This document shows, piece after piece, positions 25,469 through 35,012 of a stretch of DNA of 64,000 nucleotides (its first letter is position 1; each line of letters starts with the position of its first letter). The translations under genes were made by a program, and so were the position numbers. The DNA comes from Actinomycetota bacterium (GTDB lineage: Bacteria > Actinomycetota > Thermoleophilia > Gaiellales > Gaiellaceae). The notes under the pieces are model-generated. The model was not told the DNA's origin, did no database searches, and saw nothing but the letters and a program-made list of their open reading frames with translations. The stretch lies in contig WLID01000008.1 in assembly GCA_009702325.1 (NCBI GenBank), forward strand, positions 22,270 to 86,269. Direction: 5' to 3'.

Positions 25469-26397
25469 CGCCAACCCGCATCATTCTCGACTGCGATCCC
25501 GGTCACGACGACGCCATCGCGCTCCTGCTCGCTCTCGCGTCGCCTGAGGTGGAGCTCCTCGGCGTCACGACAGTGTCCGGCAACCACACGATCGCGCGGA
25601 CGACCGCAAATGCCCTCCGCCTGCTCGAGTTTCTCGATCGAACCGATGTCCCTGTCGCAGCGGGCGCCGCGGGGCCGCTCGTGCGCCCGCGCGTGATCGC
25701 GGAGTACGTCCACGGCGTCACAGGCATGGACGGCCCCGATCTCCCTCCGCCCGTTGGGGCGCCAATCGAGCGTCATGCGGTGCAGTACCTCGCCGACACG
25801 ATTCGCGGGTACGACGGAAAAGTGACGCTTGTGCCAACGGGGCCGCTGACGAACATCGCGTTGCTGCTTGCGATGTACCCCGACGCGCGACCCGAGCGGA
25901 TCGTGTTGATGGGCGGGGCGATTGGGGAAGGAAATCGCACCCCCGCAGCCGAGTTCAACATCTGGGCCGATCCTGAGGCGGCAAGGCGGGTCTTCGAAAG
26001 CGGAATCGAGACGACGATGATTGGCCTCGACGTCACCCACCAGGCGCTCGTGACACACGCGCATGCCGAGCGCCTCCGCGTGGCAGGGCGGGTGGGGAAG
26101 GTTGTCGGCGAGCTGCTCGACTTCTACCTTCGCTTCCATGAGCTGCGATGGCCGGAACTTGGTGGCTCACCCATGCACGATCCGGTGGCCGTACTTGAGG
26201 TGATTCGCCCCGATCTGCTCGATGTCCGTCCCGCACGGATCGACATCGACTGCGGGTGGGAGCAAGGGCGGGGACGCACGAACGTCGACTATCGCGATCG
26301 CGAGGACGGTCTTCCACCAAACAACAGGGTCGCGGTTGGGATCGATGCGGAGGCGTTTGCCGAACTGTTGATCGAGCGCATTTCGACTCTCGGTTAG
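25465..26397 (+). CDS. Inosine/uridine-preferring nucleoside hydrolase
   Basis: The protein has 310 residues from ATG 25465. The calcium-binding N-terminal motif ILDCDPGHDDAIALLLAL (DxDxxxDD), the VTTVSGNH segment, GPLTNIALLL, MGGAIGEGNRTPAAEFNIWADPEAA and a distal DPVAVL motif all match the family. It splits nucleosides into base and ribose. The ATGA overlap with the PfkB kinase links the reaction to its product's phosphorylation, and a nucleoside-type ABC importer follows beyond ftsK. Confidence 0.94.
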   Translation: MTPTRIILDCDPGHDDAIALLLALASPEVELLGVTTVSGNHTIARTTANALRLLEFLDRTDVPVAAGAAGPLVRPRVIAEYVHGVTGMDGPDLPPPVGAPIERHAVQYLADTIRGYDGKVTLVPTGPLTNIALLLAMYPDARPERIVLMGGAIGEGNRTPAAEFNIWADPEAARRVFESGIETTMIGLDVTHQALVTHAHAERLRVAGRVGKVVGELLDFYLRFHELRWPELGGSPMHDPVAVLEVIRPDLLDVRPARIDIDCGWEQGRGRTNVDYRDREDGLPPNNRVAVGIDAEAFAELLIERISTLG

Positions 26398-26443
26398 CCT
26401 CGCCCGCCAACGAGCGGGAAGGAGGGGCCCGTCGGAGCGAGAA

Positions 26444-28744
26444 GTGGCATGCGTGGCAGTTCGCAGCAAGCCGGCGAGAAAGCCGACCCGTAAGACCGCT
26501 CCGCGCCGTTCACCGGCGCCGAAGACCCGTGCGCGCCGGGCTCGGCCGCCAGTGCAGCCGATCAAGGCGCACCACCATCCAGAACTCGTTGGCCTCGGGC
26601 TTGTTGCCATCGGCGTGTTCCTCGCAAGCGTCCTCTGGTTCGGGCTCAGCGGCGGTCCGGCGGCGTCAGCCGCGACCGGCGCGATCGGCTGGGCCGCGTA
26701 CCTTGCGCCACTCGTGTTCTGCCCTGTGGGCGTTCTGGTGGTCGCAAAGAGTGAACTCGTTGAGGTGCGGCCGTTTCGGCTCGGTCTCAGCCTTGCGCTT
26801 CCGGGATTGCTGCTCGCCTTCGGCTCGTCGCATGGCGGCGGCGTAGGACGACTTCTCGAAGCGATCGTTGCGCTCGGAATTGGTTCAACAGGTTCGATGA
26901 TTCTCGGAATCGTGATCGCGCTGGCGGGACTCTTGCTGCTCTCGGGCGCATCGCTCGGTGCGATCGTTCGCCGATCCGGTCACGCAGTGCGTTCAGCCTC
27001 CGTGCGCGTCCGACGCGAGCTACACGAGCTTGACGTTTCCGACCCCTTTGACGATCTCGACCCATCGGAAGAGACACCGAAGCGCCGTCGCCGCAAGGAA
27101 GCTGCGCCGATCGTCGATGGTGAGCATGACTTCCCGGACATCGTTTCCGAAGTCGTGGCAGGTGTCGCAGAGGAAACGATGCCTGCCCGCCTTGCGCCGC
27201 CGTTCAACGACGAAGCAACGGTCGAAAATCTTGTCGGCGACGACACGCAGCAGGCGCTCTTCACCACCGAGAGCACATCCCCCGACTCCGATTATCAGCT
27301 TCCTGACCGCAAGCTTCTCCGCCGCTCTAAGGCGGGGGGAGGCCCGAGCCCCGAAGCCGACAAGCGCACCGCTGACGCACTTGTGCGTTGCCTCGCCAGT
27401 TTTGGCGTCGATGCGACGATCGTCGGTCAGGTCTCGGGTCCGCGTGTCACGCGATACGAGCTGCAGCTTGCCGAGGGCACCAAGGTCGGCAAGGTCGCCA
27501 ACCTCAAAGACGACCTCTCGTACGCACTCGCCACGACCGAGATCCGCATCCTCGCTCCAATCCCAGGCAAGCAGGCGGTTGGCGTCGAGGTGCCGAACCT
27601 CTCGCCGAAGCTCGTCACGCTCGGCGATATCTACGACGATCTGCCTGCAACGGCGAGCCCGCTCTCTGTGTGGCTCGGCAAGGACATCTCTGGCGCCTCG
27701 GTGTGGACAGATCTGGCGCGGATGCCGCACCTGCTGATCGCGGGAACCACCGGCTCGGGTAAGTCGGGCTGCATCAACGCGATCCTGACGTCGATCCTGC
27801 TCCGCGCATCACCGGATGAGGCGAAGCTGATCCTGATCGACCCAAAGCGCATCGAGCTGAACTACTACGAGTCAATCCCGCACCTCTTGACGCCGGTCGT
27901 GTCGAGCCCCAAGGAGGCAAGCGCCGTCCTTCTGAACGTCGTCACCGAAATGGAGAGGCGCTACGAGCGACTGTCGGTCGTTCGCGCACGCAACCTGCCC
28001 GAGGCGAACCGCTCCTTCCGTAAGCGTGGCGAACCTGAACTTCCGTATCTGCTCGTGGTGATCGACGAGCTCGCCGACCTGATGATGGTGAGCCCGCAAG
28101 ACGTGGAAGACGCGATCATCCGGCTCGCGCAGAAGTCGCGAGCCGTCGGTATCCACCTCGTGCTCGCAACGCAGCGGCCGTCGGTCGACGTCATCACCGG
28201 CATGATCAAGGCGAACGTCCCATCGCGCATCGCGTTCGCAGTGTCGTCGCAGACCGACTCGCGCGTGATTCTCGACCAGAACGGGGCCGAGAGCCTGCTC
28301 GGGCAAGGCGACATGTTGTTCAAGCCTCTTGGCACATCACGGCTTCAGCGCGTGCAGGGCGCATTTGTCTCGGAAGACGAAGTGGCACTCATTGTCGAGC
28401 AGACGCGCGTGCAACGTGAGCAGAAAGTCGACGCGACGTTCCTCGAGGCGCCGCAGGTGTTTGTCGAAGAGCATGACGGCGACGACGGAGAGTACGACCC
28501 CGACGAAGACGCGTTGCTCGACCGCGCCATCGAGGTCGTGATCGCCGCGCAGACAGCTTCGGTGTCACTGCTCCAGCGGCGACTGCGTGTTGGTTACACG
28601 CGGGCCGGACGGCTGATCGACATGCTTGAACGTCGCGGGATCATCTCAGCGTACGAAGGCTCGAAGCCACGGACTGTTCTCATCGGTGAAGCCGATCTAG
28701 AACGCCGCGTGCGCGTCGAAGCCGACGAAGTTTCCGACCTGTAG
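26444..28744 (+). CDS. ftsK: DNA translocase FtsK
   Basis: The protein has about 766 residues from GTG 26444 (GTG 26453 is also possible). In order: a basic N-terminus, about four membrane segments (residues 48-180), a short acidic linker, the alpha/beta motor with GTTGSGKSGCIN Walker A and LLVVIDELADLMM Walker B, and a C-terminal winged-helix gamma domain (RRLRVGYTRAGRLIDMLERRGII). It moves chromosome termini through the septum. It separates the nucleoside hydrolase pair from the importer genes. Confidence 0.95.
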   Translation: MACVAVRSKPARKPTRKTAPRRSPAPKTRARRARPPVQPIKAHHHPELVGLGLVAIGVFLASVLWFGLSGGPAASAATGAIGWAAYLAPLVFCPVGVLVVAKSELVEVRPFRLGLSLALPGLLLAFGSSHGGGVGRLLEAIVALGIGSTGSMILGIVIALAGLLLLSGASLGAIVRRSGHAVRSASVRVRRELHELDVSDPFDDLDPSEETPKRRRRKEAAPIVDGEHDFPDIVSEVVAGVAEETMPARLAPPFNDEATVENLVGDDTQQALFTTESTSPDSDYQLPDRKLLRRSKAGGGPSPEADKRTADALVRCLASFGVDATIVGQVSGPRVTRYELQLAEGTKVGKVANLKDDLSYALATTEIRILAPIPGKQAVGVEVPNLSPKLVTLGDIYDDLPATASPLSVWLGKDISGASVWTDLARMPHLLIAGTTGSGKSGCINAILTSILLRASPDEAKLILIDPKRIELNYYESIPHLLTPVVSSPKEASAVLLNVVTEMERRYERLSVVRARNLPEANRSFRKRGEPELPYLLVVIDELADLMMVSPQDVEDAIIRLAQKSRAVGIHLVLATQRPSVDVITGMIKANVPSRIAFAVSSQTDSRVILDQNGAESLLGQGDMLFKPLGTSRLQRVQGAFVSEDEVALIVEQTRVQREQKVDATFLEAPQVFVEEHDGDDGEYDPDEDALLDRAIEVVIAAQTASVSLLQRRLRVGYTRAGRLIDMLERRGIISAYEGSKPRTVLIGEADLERRVRVEADEVSDL

Positions 28745-28834
28745 GTCGCCCTCCCGCTCAGCGCCCCGAACCGACATGTGACGGTTTGGTAACTGATCCA
28801 CGATCCACCCTGGCGCATACGCCGCCCCGGGCCG

Positions 28835-28840
28835 TAGGAT
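28835..28840 (+). promoter_or_regulatory. Candidate -10 element of the BMP gene promoter
   Basis: TAGGAT lies 41 nt before GTG 28882. Unlike the leaderless genes, this mRNA would have a leader of about 35 nt with a strong AAGGAGGG ribosome-binding site. No convincing -35 or purine riboswitch fold is seen. Confidence 0.35.
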
Positions 28841-28881
28841 GCGCGCCAAGCACCAATGTTTGATTCCAACAAGGAGGGAAT

Positions 28882-29922
28882 GTGAGAAGGACGCGTCTTA
28901 TGGCGCTCGCGTGTGCGGCTCTCTCAATTGTCGCGCTCACGGCCGTCGCCGCGTCGCAGGCAAAGAGCTCGAAGCCTGCCGCCGTGAACTACAAGGTCGG
29001 CCTCGTCACCGACATCGGTGGTCTCAATGACCGCGGCTTCAACCATCTCGCGTACGTCGGTCTCCAGCGGGCTGCTGCGCAGCTCGGCGTCCAGGTCAAG
29101 GTTCTGACCTCGACGGGCGCGAACGACTACGTTCCGAACCTCTCGTCGCTCGCGAAGGACGGCTACAACCTGATCATCGGCGTCGGCTTCCTCCAGGAGC
29201 AGGCGATCCAGCAGGTCGCGAAGGCGTTCCCGAACACGAAGTTCGCCGGCGTTGACATGAACGCTGAAACCGACTTCCAGGGTGGCATCTCGAAGAACTT
29301 CGAGGGCCTCATCTTCGCGGAGAACGAGGTTGGGTACGAAGTCGGCTACCTCGCCGGCCTCGAGGCCAAGCGCCTTGGCAAGACGGCAGTCAGCTCGGTC
29401 GGTGGCATCCCGGTTCCGCCGGTTGTCCGCTACATCGCTGGCTTCCAGGCTGGCGCGAAGGCTGCGTTCCCGGGCGTCAAGACGCTCAATGGGTACTCGC
29501 AGGACTTCGTCGCTCAGGACAAGTGCAAGAATGTCGCACTGAGCCAGCTCGCGCAGGGCTCTGCTGTCGTGTTCCAGGTCGCCGGTGGCTGTGGCCTCGG
29601 CGCGCTTGACGCGGCGAAGGAGAAGGGCGCGTGGGGCATCGGCGTTGACGCCGACCAGTACTACGTGAATAACCGGGTGCTCACGAGCGCCCAGAAGAAG
29701 GTTGACGTCGCCGTGTACACGTCGATTCTCAACCAGGTCAAGCGCAACGTCTTCGCCGGTGGCTCGAACCTCCTGTTCAACGCCAAGAACGGCGGCGTCG
29801 GCCTCGGCAAGATCAACGCCGGTGTTCCGGCGGCCGAGGTTGCTAAGACCAAGGCAGTTGCCTGGCAGGTGCACCAGGGCAAGGTCATGGTGCCGACCAC
29901 CTGCGCCAACAAGGGCTGCTAA
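28882..29922 (+). CDS. BMP-family ABC transporter substrate-binding protein (nucleoside-type)
   Basis: The protein has 346 residues with an N-terminal signal peptide (hydrophobic stretch about 6-24, then Ala-Ser). The mature BMP/Med fold shows VGLVTDIGGLNDRGFNHLAY, IIGVGFLQEQAI, FAGVDMN and WGIGVDADQYYV. Homologues bind purine nucleosides for NupABC-type importers. No lipobox Cys is present near the cleavage site, unusual for a Gram-positive binding protein. It has a strong GGAGGG site. A GC-rich hairpin separates it from the transporter genes. Confidence 0.93.
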   Translation: MRRTRLMALACAALSIVALTAVAASQAKSSKPAAVNYKVGLVTDIGGLNDRGFNHLAYVGLQRAAAQLGVQVKVLTSTGANDYVPNLSSLAKDGYNLIIGVGFLQEQAIQQVAKAFPNTKFAGVDMNAETDFQGGISKNFEGLIFAENEVGYEVGYLAGLEAKRLGKTAVSSVGGIPVPPVVRYIAGFQAGAKAAFPGVKTLNGYSQDFVAQDKCKNVALSQLAQGSAVVFQVAGGCGLGALDAAKEKGAWGIGVDADQYYVNNRVLTSAQKKVDVAVYTSILNQVKRNVFAGGSNLLFNAKNGGVGLGKINAGVPAAEVAKTKAVAWQVHQGKVMVPTTCANKGC

Positions 29923-29937
29923 CGACGGTTCGATGCT

Positions 29938-29965
29938 GTGGGGGTGGGCGCAGGCCCACCCCCAC
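29938..29965 (+). terminator. GC-rich intergenic hairpin after the BMP gene
   Basis: GTGGGGGTGGGC (29938-29949) pairs perfectly with GCCCACCCCCAC (29954-29965) around a GCAG loop. Lacking a T-run, it probably protects the binding-protein mRNA 3' end and lowers readthrough, giving more binding protein than transporter. Confidence 0.7.
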
Positions 29966-29993
29966 GAGCTTCTCCGCCGCACCGAATACCAAG

Positions 29994-29999
29994 TAGGAT
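29994..29999 (+). promoter_or_regulatory. Candidate -10 element for the leaderless ABC ATPase gene
   Basis: TAGGAT ends 7 nt before GTG 30007, downstream of the hairpin, so the importer may also have its own promoter. Confidence 0.45.
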
Positions 30000-30006
30000 C
30001 GCGCCC

Positions 30007-31542
30007 GTGACGGACTCGACACCTGTGCTTGAACTGCGGGGGATCACAAAGCGATTCCCGAGCATTGTCGCGAACGACTCGATCGACTTCGACCTCGCAA
30101 AGGGTGAGGTTCACGCACTACTGGGCGAGAACGGCGCCGGTAAGTCGACGTTGATGAACGTGCTGTACGGGCTGTATGGGGCTGACGAGGGCGAGATCCT
30201 GCTGAACGGCGCCCCGGTCAAGTTCAGCTCTCCGAAAGACGCGATCACTCGTGGCATCGGGATGGTGCATCAGCACTTCATGCTGATCCCCGTGATGACG
30301 GTCGCGGAGAACATCGTCCTTGCCGACGAGCCGCGCAAGGGCGGCATCTTCCTCGACCATGCGGCGGCAAACGCGCGCGTTCGCGAACTCGCCGCCAAGT
30401 TCCGCTTCGACATCGATCCCGACACGCGCGTCGAACGACTCACCGTCGGTCAACAGCAGCGCGTCGAGATTCTCAAGGCGCTCTACCGTCGCGCCGACGT
30501 TCTGATCTTGGATGAACCGACCGCCGTTTTGACACCGCAAGAGGCGCTCGACCTCTTCCGGATTCTCAGCGAGCTCAAAGCCGATGGCATGTCGATCATC
30601 TTCATCAGTCACAAGCTCCACGAAGTGCTTGAGATCGCCGACCGTGTGAGCGTGCTGCGACGCGGCAAGCTGGTCGAAACGATTCCCGTTGCAGGTGCGA
30701 CGGAGGAGAGTCTCGCGCAGGCGATGGTTGGCCGCGCAGTGCTGCTGCAGGTCGAAAAGACACCCCACAGCCCTGGAGCGCCCCTCGTGCAGGTTGACGA
30801 TCTCTACGTTCGGGACGACCGAGGCATCGAGAAGGTGAAGGGCGTTTCGTTCGAGGTGCGAGCGGGGGAGATCGTCGGGATCGCTGGCGTCGACAACAAC
30901 GGCCAGACACAGCTGATCGATGCGCTCACAGGTCTGAGGTCACCTGAGTCGGGAAGCATCGTGATCGACGGCGAGGCCTACGACAACCCCACACCCAAGG
31001 TGATGACCGACGTTGCCGGCGTCGGCCATATCCCTGAGGATCGCCAGCACCGTGGGCTCGTACTGGACTTCTCGATCGCCGAGAACCTGGCGTTGCACGA
31101 TTACCGTCACGAGCCCCAATCGACTCGCGGATGGCTCTATCCCGGGCGTCTCGTCGCTTCGGCCCGCAGGTTGATCACCGAGTTCGACATTCGTGGCGGC
31201 GGGCCGTCGACGGCCGCGGGAGCGCTCTCAGGTGGCAACCAGCAGAAGGTGATTCTCGCGCGCGAAATCTCGCGCGACCCGAAGGTGCTGATTGCAGCGC
31301 AGCCGACACGCGGCCTCGACGTGGGCGCAATCGAGTTTGTTCATCGTCGCCTGATGAGCGAGCGGGACGAGGGTCGAGCGATCCTGCTCGTGTCGCTCGA
31401 GCTCGAAGAGATCCTCTCGCTCTCCGATCGCATTCTCGTGATGTTTGAGGGCCAGATTGTCGGCGAATACACGCCTGCGGCCACACCCGAGGAACTCGGG
31501 CTTGCAATGGCCGGCGCGTCATCACACGAGGCGGTTGCGTGA
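30007..31542 (+). CDS. Nucleoside ABC importer ATPase (tandem nucleotide-binding domains)
   Basis: The protein has 511 residues from GTG 30007. The first ABC domain has [35 protein letters not shown] signature and [12 protein letters not shown]alker B. The second domain starts with [27 protein letters not shown], where Walker A is degenerate, and has [16 protein letters not shown] and the [10 protein letters not shown] segment. This asymmetric architecture is typical of carbohydrate/nucleoside (CUT2/BMP-type) importers. It overlaps the first permease gene by 4 nt. Confidence 0.94.
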   Translation: MTDSTPVLELRGITKRFPSIVANDSIDFDLAKGEVHALLGENGAGKSTLMNVLYGLYGADEGEILLNGAPVKFSSPKDAITRGIGMVHQHFMLIPVMTVAENIVLADEPRKGGIFLDHAAANARVRELAAKFRFDIDPDTRVERLTVGQQQRVEILKALYRRADVLILDEPTAVLTPQEALDLFRILSELKADGMSIIFISHKLHEVLEIADRVSVLRRGKLVETIPVAGATEESLAQAMVGRAVLLQVEKTPHSPGAPLVQVDDLYVRDDRGIEKVKGVSFEVRAGEIVGIAGVDNNGQTQLIDALTGLRSPESGSIVIDGEAYDNPTPKVMTDVAGVGHIPEDRQHRGLVLDFSIAENLALHDYRHEPQSTRGWLYPGRLVASARRLITEFDIRGGGPSTAAGALSGGNQQKVILAREISRDPKVLIAAQPTRGLDVGAIEFVHRRLMSERDEGRAILLVSLELEEILSLSDRILVMFEGQIVGEYTPAATPEELGLAMAGASSHEAVA

Positions 31543-32747
31543 GCGAGCAGACGCCCAAGCTCGAATCCGGTTCCGACATGAACGTCGCGCCCACGACGTT
31601 CGCAGGAAAGCTCACGGAACGGTTCAACTCGGCGGGCGCCATCAGCGCCGTGGTGACGACGATCATCGCCTTCTTCATGGCGGGAATCGTCGTTCTCGCT
31701 ACCGGTCACAACCCGCTCTCGACGTATCGCGCGATCTTCGATGGCACCGGGCTTGCGTGGCTCATTCCCGGCTACGGCGACCGGTCCGCAGGCGCAGAAA
31801 ACCTCCAACAGACACTGCTTGTTGCAACACCCCTCATGCTCACGGGGCTTGCGCTCGCCTTTGCGTTTCGCTGCGGGATGTTCAACATCGGTGGTCAAGG
31901 CCAGTACCTCGCCGGGCAGACCGTCGCCGTTCTCGTCGGGTCGTCGTGGGCTGGGATGGCTGGGCCAATGCACATCGTGCTTGCCGTGCTGCTCGCCGGC
32001 CTTGCAGGCGCGCTTTGGGCGGGAATTGCCGGGTTCCTGAAAGCGACGACCGGCGCTCACGAGGTGATCTCGACGATCATGCTCAACTGGATCGCCATCT
32101 GGGTTGCCGACTACTTCTTCGGCCTCAACGGCCCGTTCCAGGGGCCGGTTCAGTTCAACCCGATCTCATCAGACATCGTCTCGAACACGCACCTCTACGT
32201 CTTCTGGGGCAATCCTCTGTTGCAGGGGCTCGATATCGGCTTCTTCATCGCGATCGCGATGCTCGTCGTGTACTGGCTCATCCTGAACCGCACGACCCTC
32301 GGGTTCGAGGTGCGGGCGGTTGGCTACAACCCGGAGGCCGCGCGGTACGGCGGCATCAATGTGCGGCGCAGCTACTTCATGGCGATGGCCGTCTCGGGCA
32401 TGTTCGCCGGTCTCGCGGGCGCTGTCGACATCCTTGGCTGGCAGTTCCATCTCGCGACACCCGACATTCACGCGTCCAGCATCGGCTTCCTTGGCATCGC
32501 CGTTGCATTGCTCGGACGGAACACCGCGATTGGTGTGTTCTTCGCCTCCATTCTCTTCGGCGCGTTGACGATCGGAACCTCAACACGGCAGCTCGATCCG
32601 TCGGTGTTTGACCCCGCGCTCGCCTCGAACCTGACCCTGATCATCCAGGGACTCGTGGTGCTGTTTGTCGGCGCCGATCTGGTGGTGCTTGGACTCTGGT
32701 ACAAGCTGCGACGCTCGCTCGCACCTTCACGAAAGGCACCTGCGTGA
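31539..32747 (+). CDS. Nucleoside ABC importer permease 1
   Basis: The protein has 402 residues from GTG 31539. A soluble N-terminus of about 35 residues is followed by about ten membrane segments of the BPD_transp_2 family. Conserved pieces include FRCGMFNIGGQGQYLAGQ and GYNPEAARYGGINVRRS with the EAA-like loop contacting the ATPase. It forms the channel with permease 2, and both overlap neighbours by 4 nt (GTGA), showing a single operon. Confidence 0.93.
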   Translation: MSEQTPKLESGSDMNVAPTTFAGKLTERFNSAGAISAVVTTIIAFFMAGIVVLATGHNPLSTYRAIFDGTGLAWLIPGYGDRSAGAENLQQTLLVATPLMLTGLALAFAFRCGMFNIGGQGQYLAGQTVAVLVGSSWAGMAGPMHIVLAVLLAGLAGALWAGIAGFLKATTGAHEVISTIMLNWIAIWVADYFFGLNGPFQGPVQFNPISSDIVSNTHLYVFWGNPLLQGLDIGFFIAIAMLVVYWLILNRTTLGFEVRAVGYNPEAARYGGINVRRSYFMAMAVSGMFAGLAGAVDILGWQFHLATPDIHASSIGFLGIAVALLGRNTAIGVFFASILFGALTIGTSTRQLDPSVFDPALASNLTLIIQGLVVLFVGADLVVLGLWYKLRRSLAPSRKAPA

Positions 32748-33976
32748 ACGTCGCCGCGCGCATCCTGCAGCCGTCCGTGAAGGTGACGGGCATCGCCGGC
32801 ATCCTCATCGGTCTGCTTGCGTTCTGGCTTGCGCTGCCACCGGCTCTCGTCCGAACACCGGTCATTCCCGTCATCCTCGGCATCGTCGCGGTCGCAGCTG
32901 GCATCTCCGTGGTCACGCGCGGGCACCTACGACTCGGGTACGGAGCCGTCGTGGCTGGTGTTCTGGGAATCGTCCTCGGGCTGCTCGCCATTCAGTCGGG
33001 CGAAACCCATCTTCGCATGGTGTTCACCTGGGGCGGTCTGCTAGCCGCGACTCTCTCATACGCAACACCGCTCACCTTTGCCGCGCTGGGAGGCATGTTC
33101 TCGGAACGCAGCGGAGTCGTAAACATCGCCCTCGAAGGAATGATGCTCGTTGGGGCGTTCTTCGCCGTCTGGGGCGCCGACGTGACGGGGAACTGGATGC
33201 TCGGCCTCCTCATCGGCATGGGGATGGGAGGCCTCTTCGCGCTCATCCACGCAATCTGGGCCATCCACTTCAGGGCCGACCAGATCGTCGGTGGTACGGC
33301 CATCAACTTCCTTGCGCTCGGGGTCACGGGCTACTTCTTCATTCAGATCTACGGCAACGATGGCACCCCTGATCTCACGTCGGGAAGCTGGTTCACCGGT
33401 GAGTCGATCCCGAACGTGAACATTCCAGGCCTCGGACGAGACAGCTTCTTCGGCCAGGTGATCGGCGGCCTCAACCTGATGATCTGGCTGTCGATCGTCG
33501 CGCTCATCGTTTCGTACGTCGTGCTTTTCCGCACCGCGATTGGCTTGCGGATCCGCGCCGTCGGTGAGCATCCGCGCGCCGCCGACACGGTCGGCATCGA
33601 CGTCTACAAAACGCGGTACGCCGCTGTCATCGTGTCAGGCATGCTCGCTGCGATGGGCGGGGCGTACCTCTCGATCGGCTTCGTGCACTCGTTCAACCAA
33701 AACATGACTGAAGGACGTGGCTTCATCGCACTCGCAGCCCTGATCTTCGGCAAGTGGCGGCCGTTCGGCGCCTTCGCGGCCGCGCTGCTCTTCGGGTTCT
33801 CGAGCGCTCTCGCACAACAGATTCCGCCGGCGTACTCCGACTCAAGCCTGTCAGTGCTCTCGTCGTCATCGCTCTTTCTCATTCTCCCGTACGTGCTGAC
33901 GCTGATCGCCGTTGCTGGCGTCATCGGTCGGTCAGTTGCACCCGCCGCCGACGGTCGTCCATATGTCAAACAGTAA
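32744..33976 (+). CDS. Nucleoside ABC importer permease 2
   Basis: The protein has 410 residues, with several N-terminal hydrophobic segments before the BPD_transp_2 core. Conserved: FAALGGMFSERSGVVNIALEGMML, GTAINFLALGVTGYF and RIRAVGEHPRAADTVGIDV (coupling loop). Pairs of non-identical permeases of this type occur in BMP-dependent nucleoside importers. It ends 14 nt inside the start of the next small membrane gene. Confidence 0.93.
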   Translation: MNVAARILQPSVKVTGIAGILIGLLAFWLALPPALVRTPVIPVILGIVAVAAGISVVTRGHLRLGYGAVVAGVLGIVLGLLAIQSGETHLRMVFTWGGLLAATLSYATPLTFAALGGMFSERSGVVNIALEGMMLVGAFFAVWGADVTGNWMLGLLIGMGMGGLFALIHAIWAIHFRADQIVGGTAINFLALGVTGYFFIQIYGNDGTPDLTSGSWFTGESIPNVNIPGLGRDSFFGQVIGGLNLMIWLSIVALIVSYVVLFRTAIGLRIRAVGEHPRAADTVGIDVYKTRYAAVIVSGMLAAMGGAYLSIGFVHSFNQNMTEGRGFIALAALIFGKWRPFGAFAAALLFGFSSALAQQIPPAYSDSSLSVLSSSSLFLILPYVLTLIAVAGVIGRSVAPAADGRPYVKQ

Positions 33977-34289
33977 GACTGTTCGCTATGCCACGATCCT
34001 CGGTGCGATCGCCGTGCTCGCGATTCCCTTCGCGGTGCTGTACGCCCAGGAGATCGGTGGCATCACGCTCCTGCAGGGCACGGAGATCGGTGTTGGGGTA
34101 GCAGCGATCGGTGCGCTCGCAGCAATCGCGTTCGTGCGCCGTGCGCGGTTCCGATTGGCGTGGAGCGTGCGGGAAGAAAGCCTTCGCGCGGCCCGCACGG
34201 CGTCGCTGCTCGCCTGGGCAGGCGTCTACGCCGCTGTAACCGGCGGGATCGCCCTCGGAGCCTACGCGCTCCTCTCCGCAAGCTCCTGA
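33963..34289 (+). CDS. Small membrane protein of unknown function
   Basis: The protein has 108 residues from ATG 33963, overlapping permease 2 by 14 nt. Three hydrophobic segments (about 9-28, 36-57 and 78-103) are separated by a basic stretch (RRARFRLAWSVREESLRAARTAS). I recognise no family. The overlap suggests it is translated with the importer, but it may belong functionally with the following RodZ-like gene. Confidence 0.65.
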   Translation: MSNSKTVRYATILGAIAVLAIPFAVLYAQEIGGITLLQGTEIGVGVAAIGALAAIAFVRRARFRLAWSVREESLRAARTASLLAWAGVYAAVTGGIALGAYALLSASS

Positions 34290-34310
34290 GCGGGTACCCT
34301 TCTCGATCCT

Positions 34311-35012
34311 GTGTTCGAGATCGGTACGAGCCTTCGCGAGGCGCGCCATCGCCGTGGCGTCGAACTTGTGCAAGCCGAAGTCGCCACAAAGGTTCGCGCG
34401 AAGTATCTGCGGGCCCTCGAGGATGAGCGATTCGAGCTGCTCCCTTCACCCACCTACGTCAAAGGGTTCCTTCGCACCTACGCCGAGTACCTCGGGCTCG
34501 AAGGGCAGCTCTACGTCGACGAGTACGCCTCCCGATTTGTCGCTGAAGACGAGGCGGCCGAGCGGCGCGCAGCACGGCGACCCGGCTCTCGCGCGGCCGA
34601 ACGGCGCAACCGTCGGTTCGAAACTGTGGGCGTCCTCGCCGCACTCGCGGTCGTCGCAGCGATCACGATCGTCGTGATCGGCGCCTGGACGTCGTCATCG
34701 CACCCGACCTCTCTCGTTAAGACGACGGCCGCAACCGGCGCTGCTCGCATCGCGACGCCCCACTACCTGCTGATCACTGCGGTGCGCGGCTCGTCGTACC
34801 TTGCGATTCACCGCAACGGGCCTTCCGGCCCCATCGTCTTTCAAGGCACGATCATGCGCGGGCACACCGAGCCGTTTGACGGCAGCCACTTCTGGCTGAC
34901 CGCGAGCGACCCTGAGAACCTGACGATTCGGGTGGGGGGTCGGATCGTTTCGATCAGTGGAAGTCGCCCGGTGGTGCTGACCGTCACGCCGTCCGGGTGG
35001 CAGCTCAGCTGA
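34311..35012 (+). CDS. RodZ-like helix-turn-helix membrane protein
   Basis: The protein has 233 residues from GTG 34311. The N-terminal HTH_25 domain (SLREARHRRGVELVQAEVATKVRAKYLRALEDERFELLP) and PTYVKGFLRTYAEYLGL are the RodZ signature. A basic linker precedes one membrane helix (about 104-126), then an extracellular DUF4115-like beta domain. RodZ links MreB to the envelope in rods. In actinobacteria homologues often lie before cinA-recA, as here. TACCCT at 34295-34300 may be its -10. It overlaps cinA by 16 nt. Confidence 0.85.
   Translation: MFEIGTSLREARHRRGVELVQAEVATKVRAKYLRALEDERFELLPSPTYVKGFLRTYAEYLGLEGQLYVDEYASRFVAEDEAAERRAARRPGSRAAERRNRRFETVGVLAALAVVAAITIVVIGAWTSSSHPTSLVKTTAATGAARIATPHYLLITAVRGSSYLAIHRNGPSGPIVFQGTIMRGHTEPFDGSHFWLTASDPENLTIRVGGRIVSISGSRPVVLTVTPSGWQLS

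Noticed and set aside
28745..28881. Purine or other riboswitch before the BMP gene
   Set aside because: No conserved aptamer sequence or convincing multi-stem fold is visible; only a -10 and a strong ribosome-binding site.
28924..30114. 396-codon open frame on the minus strand
   Set aside because: It is the antisense of the BMP gene. No motif, and the opposite strand is clearly coding.
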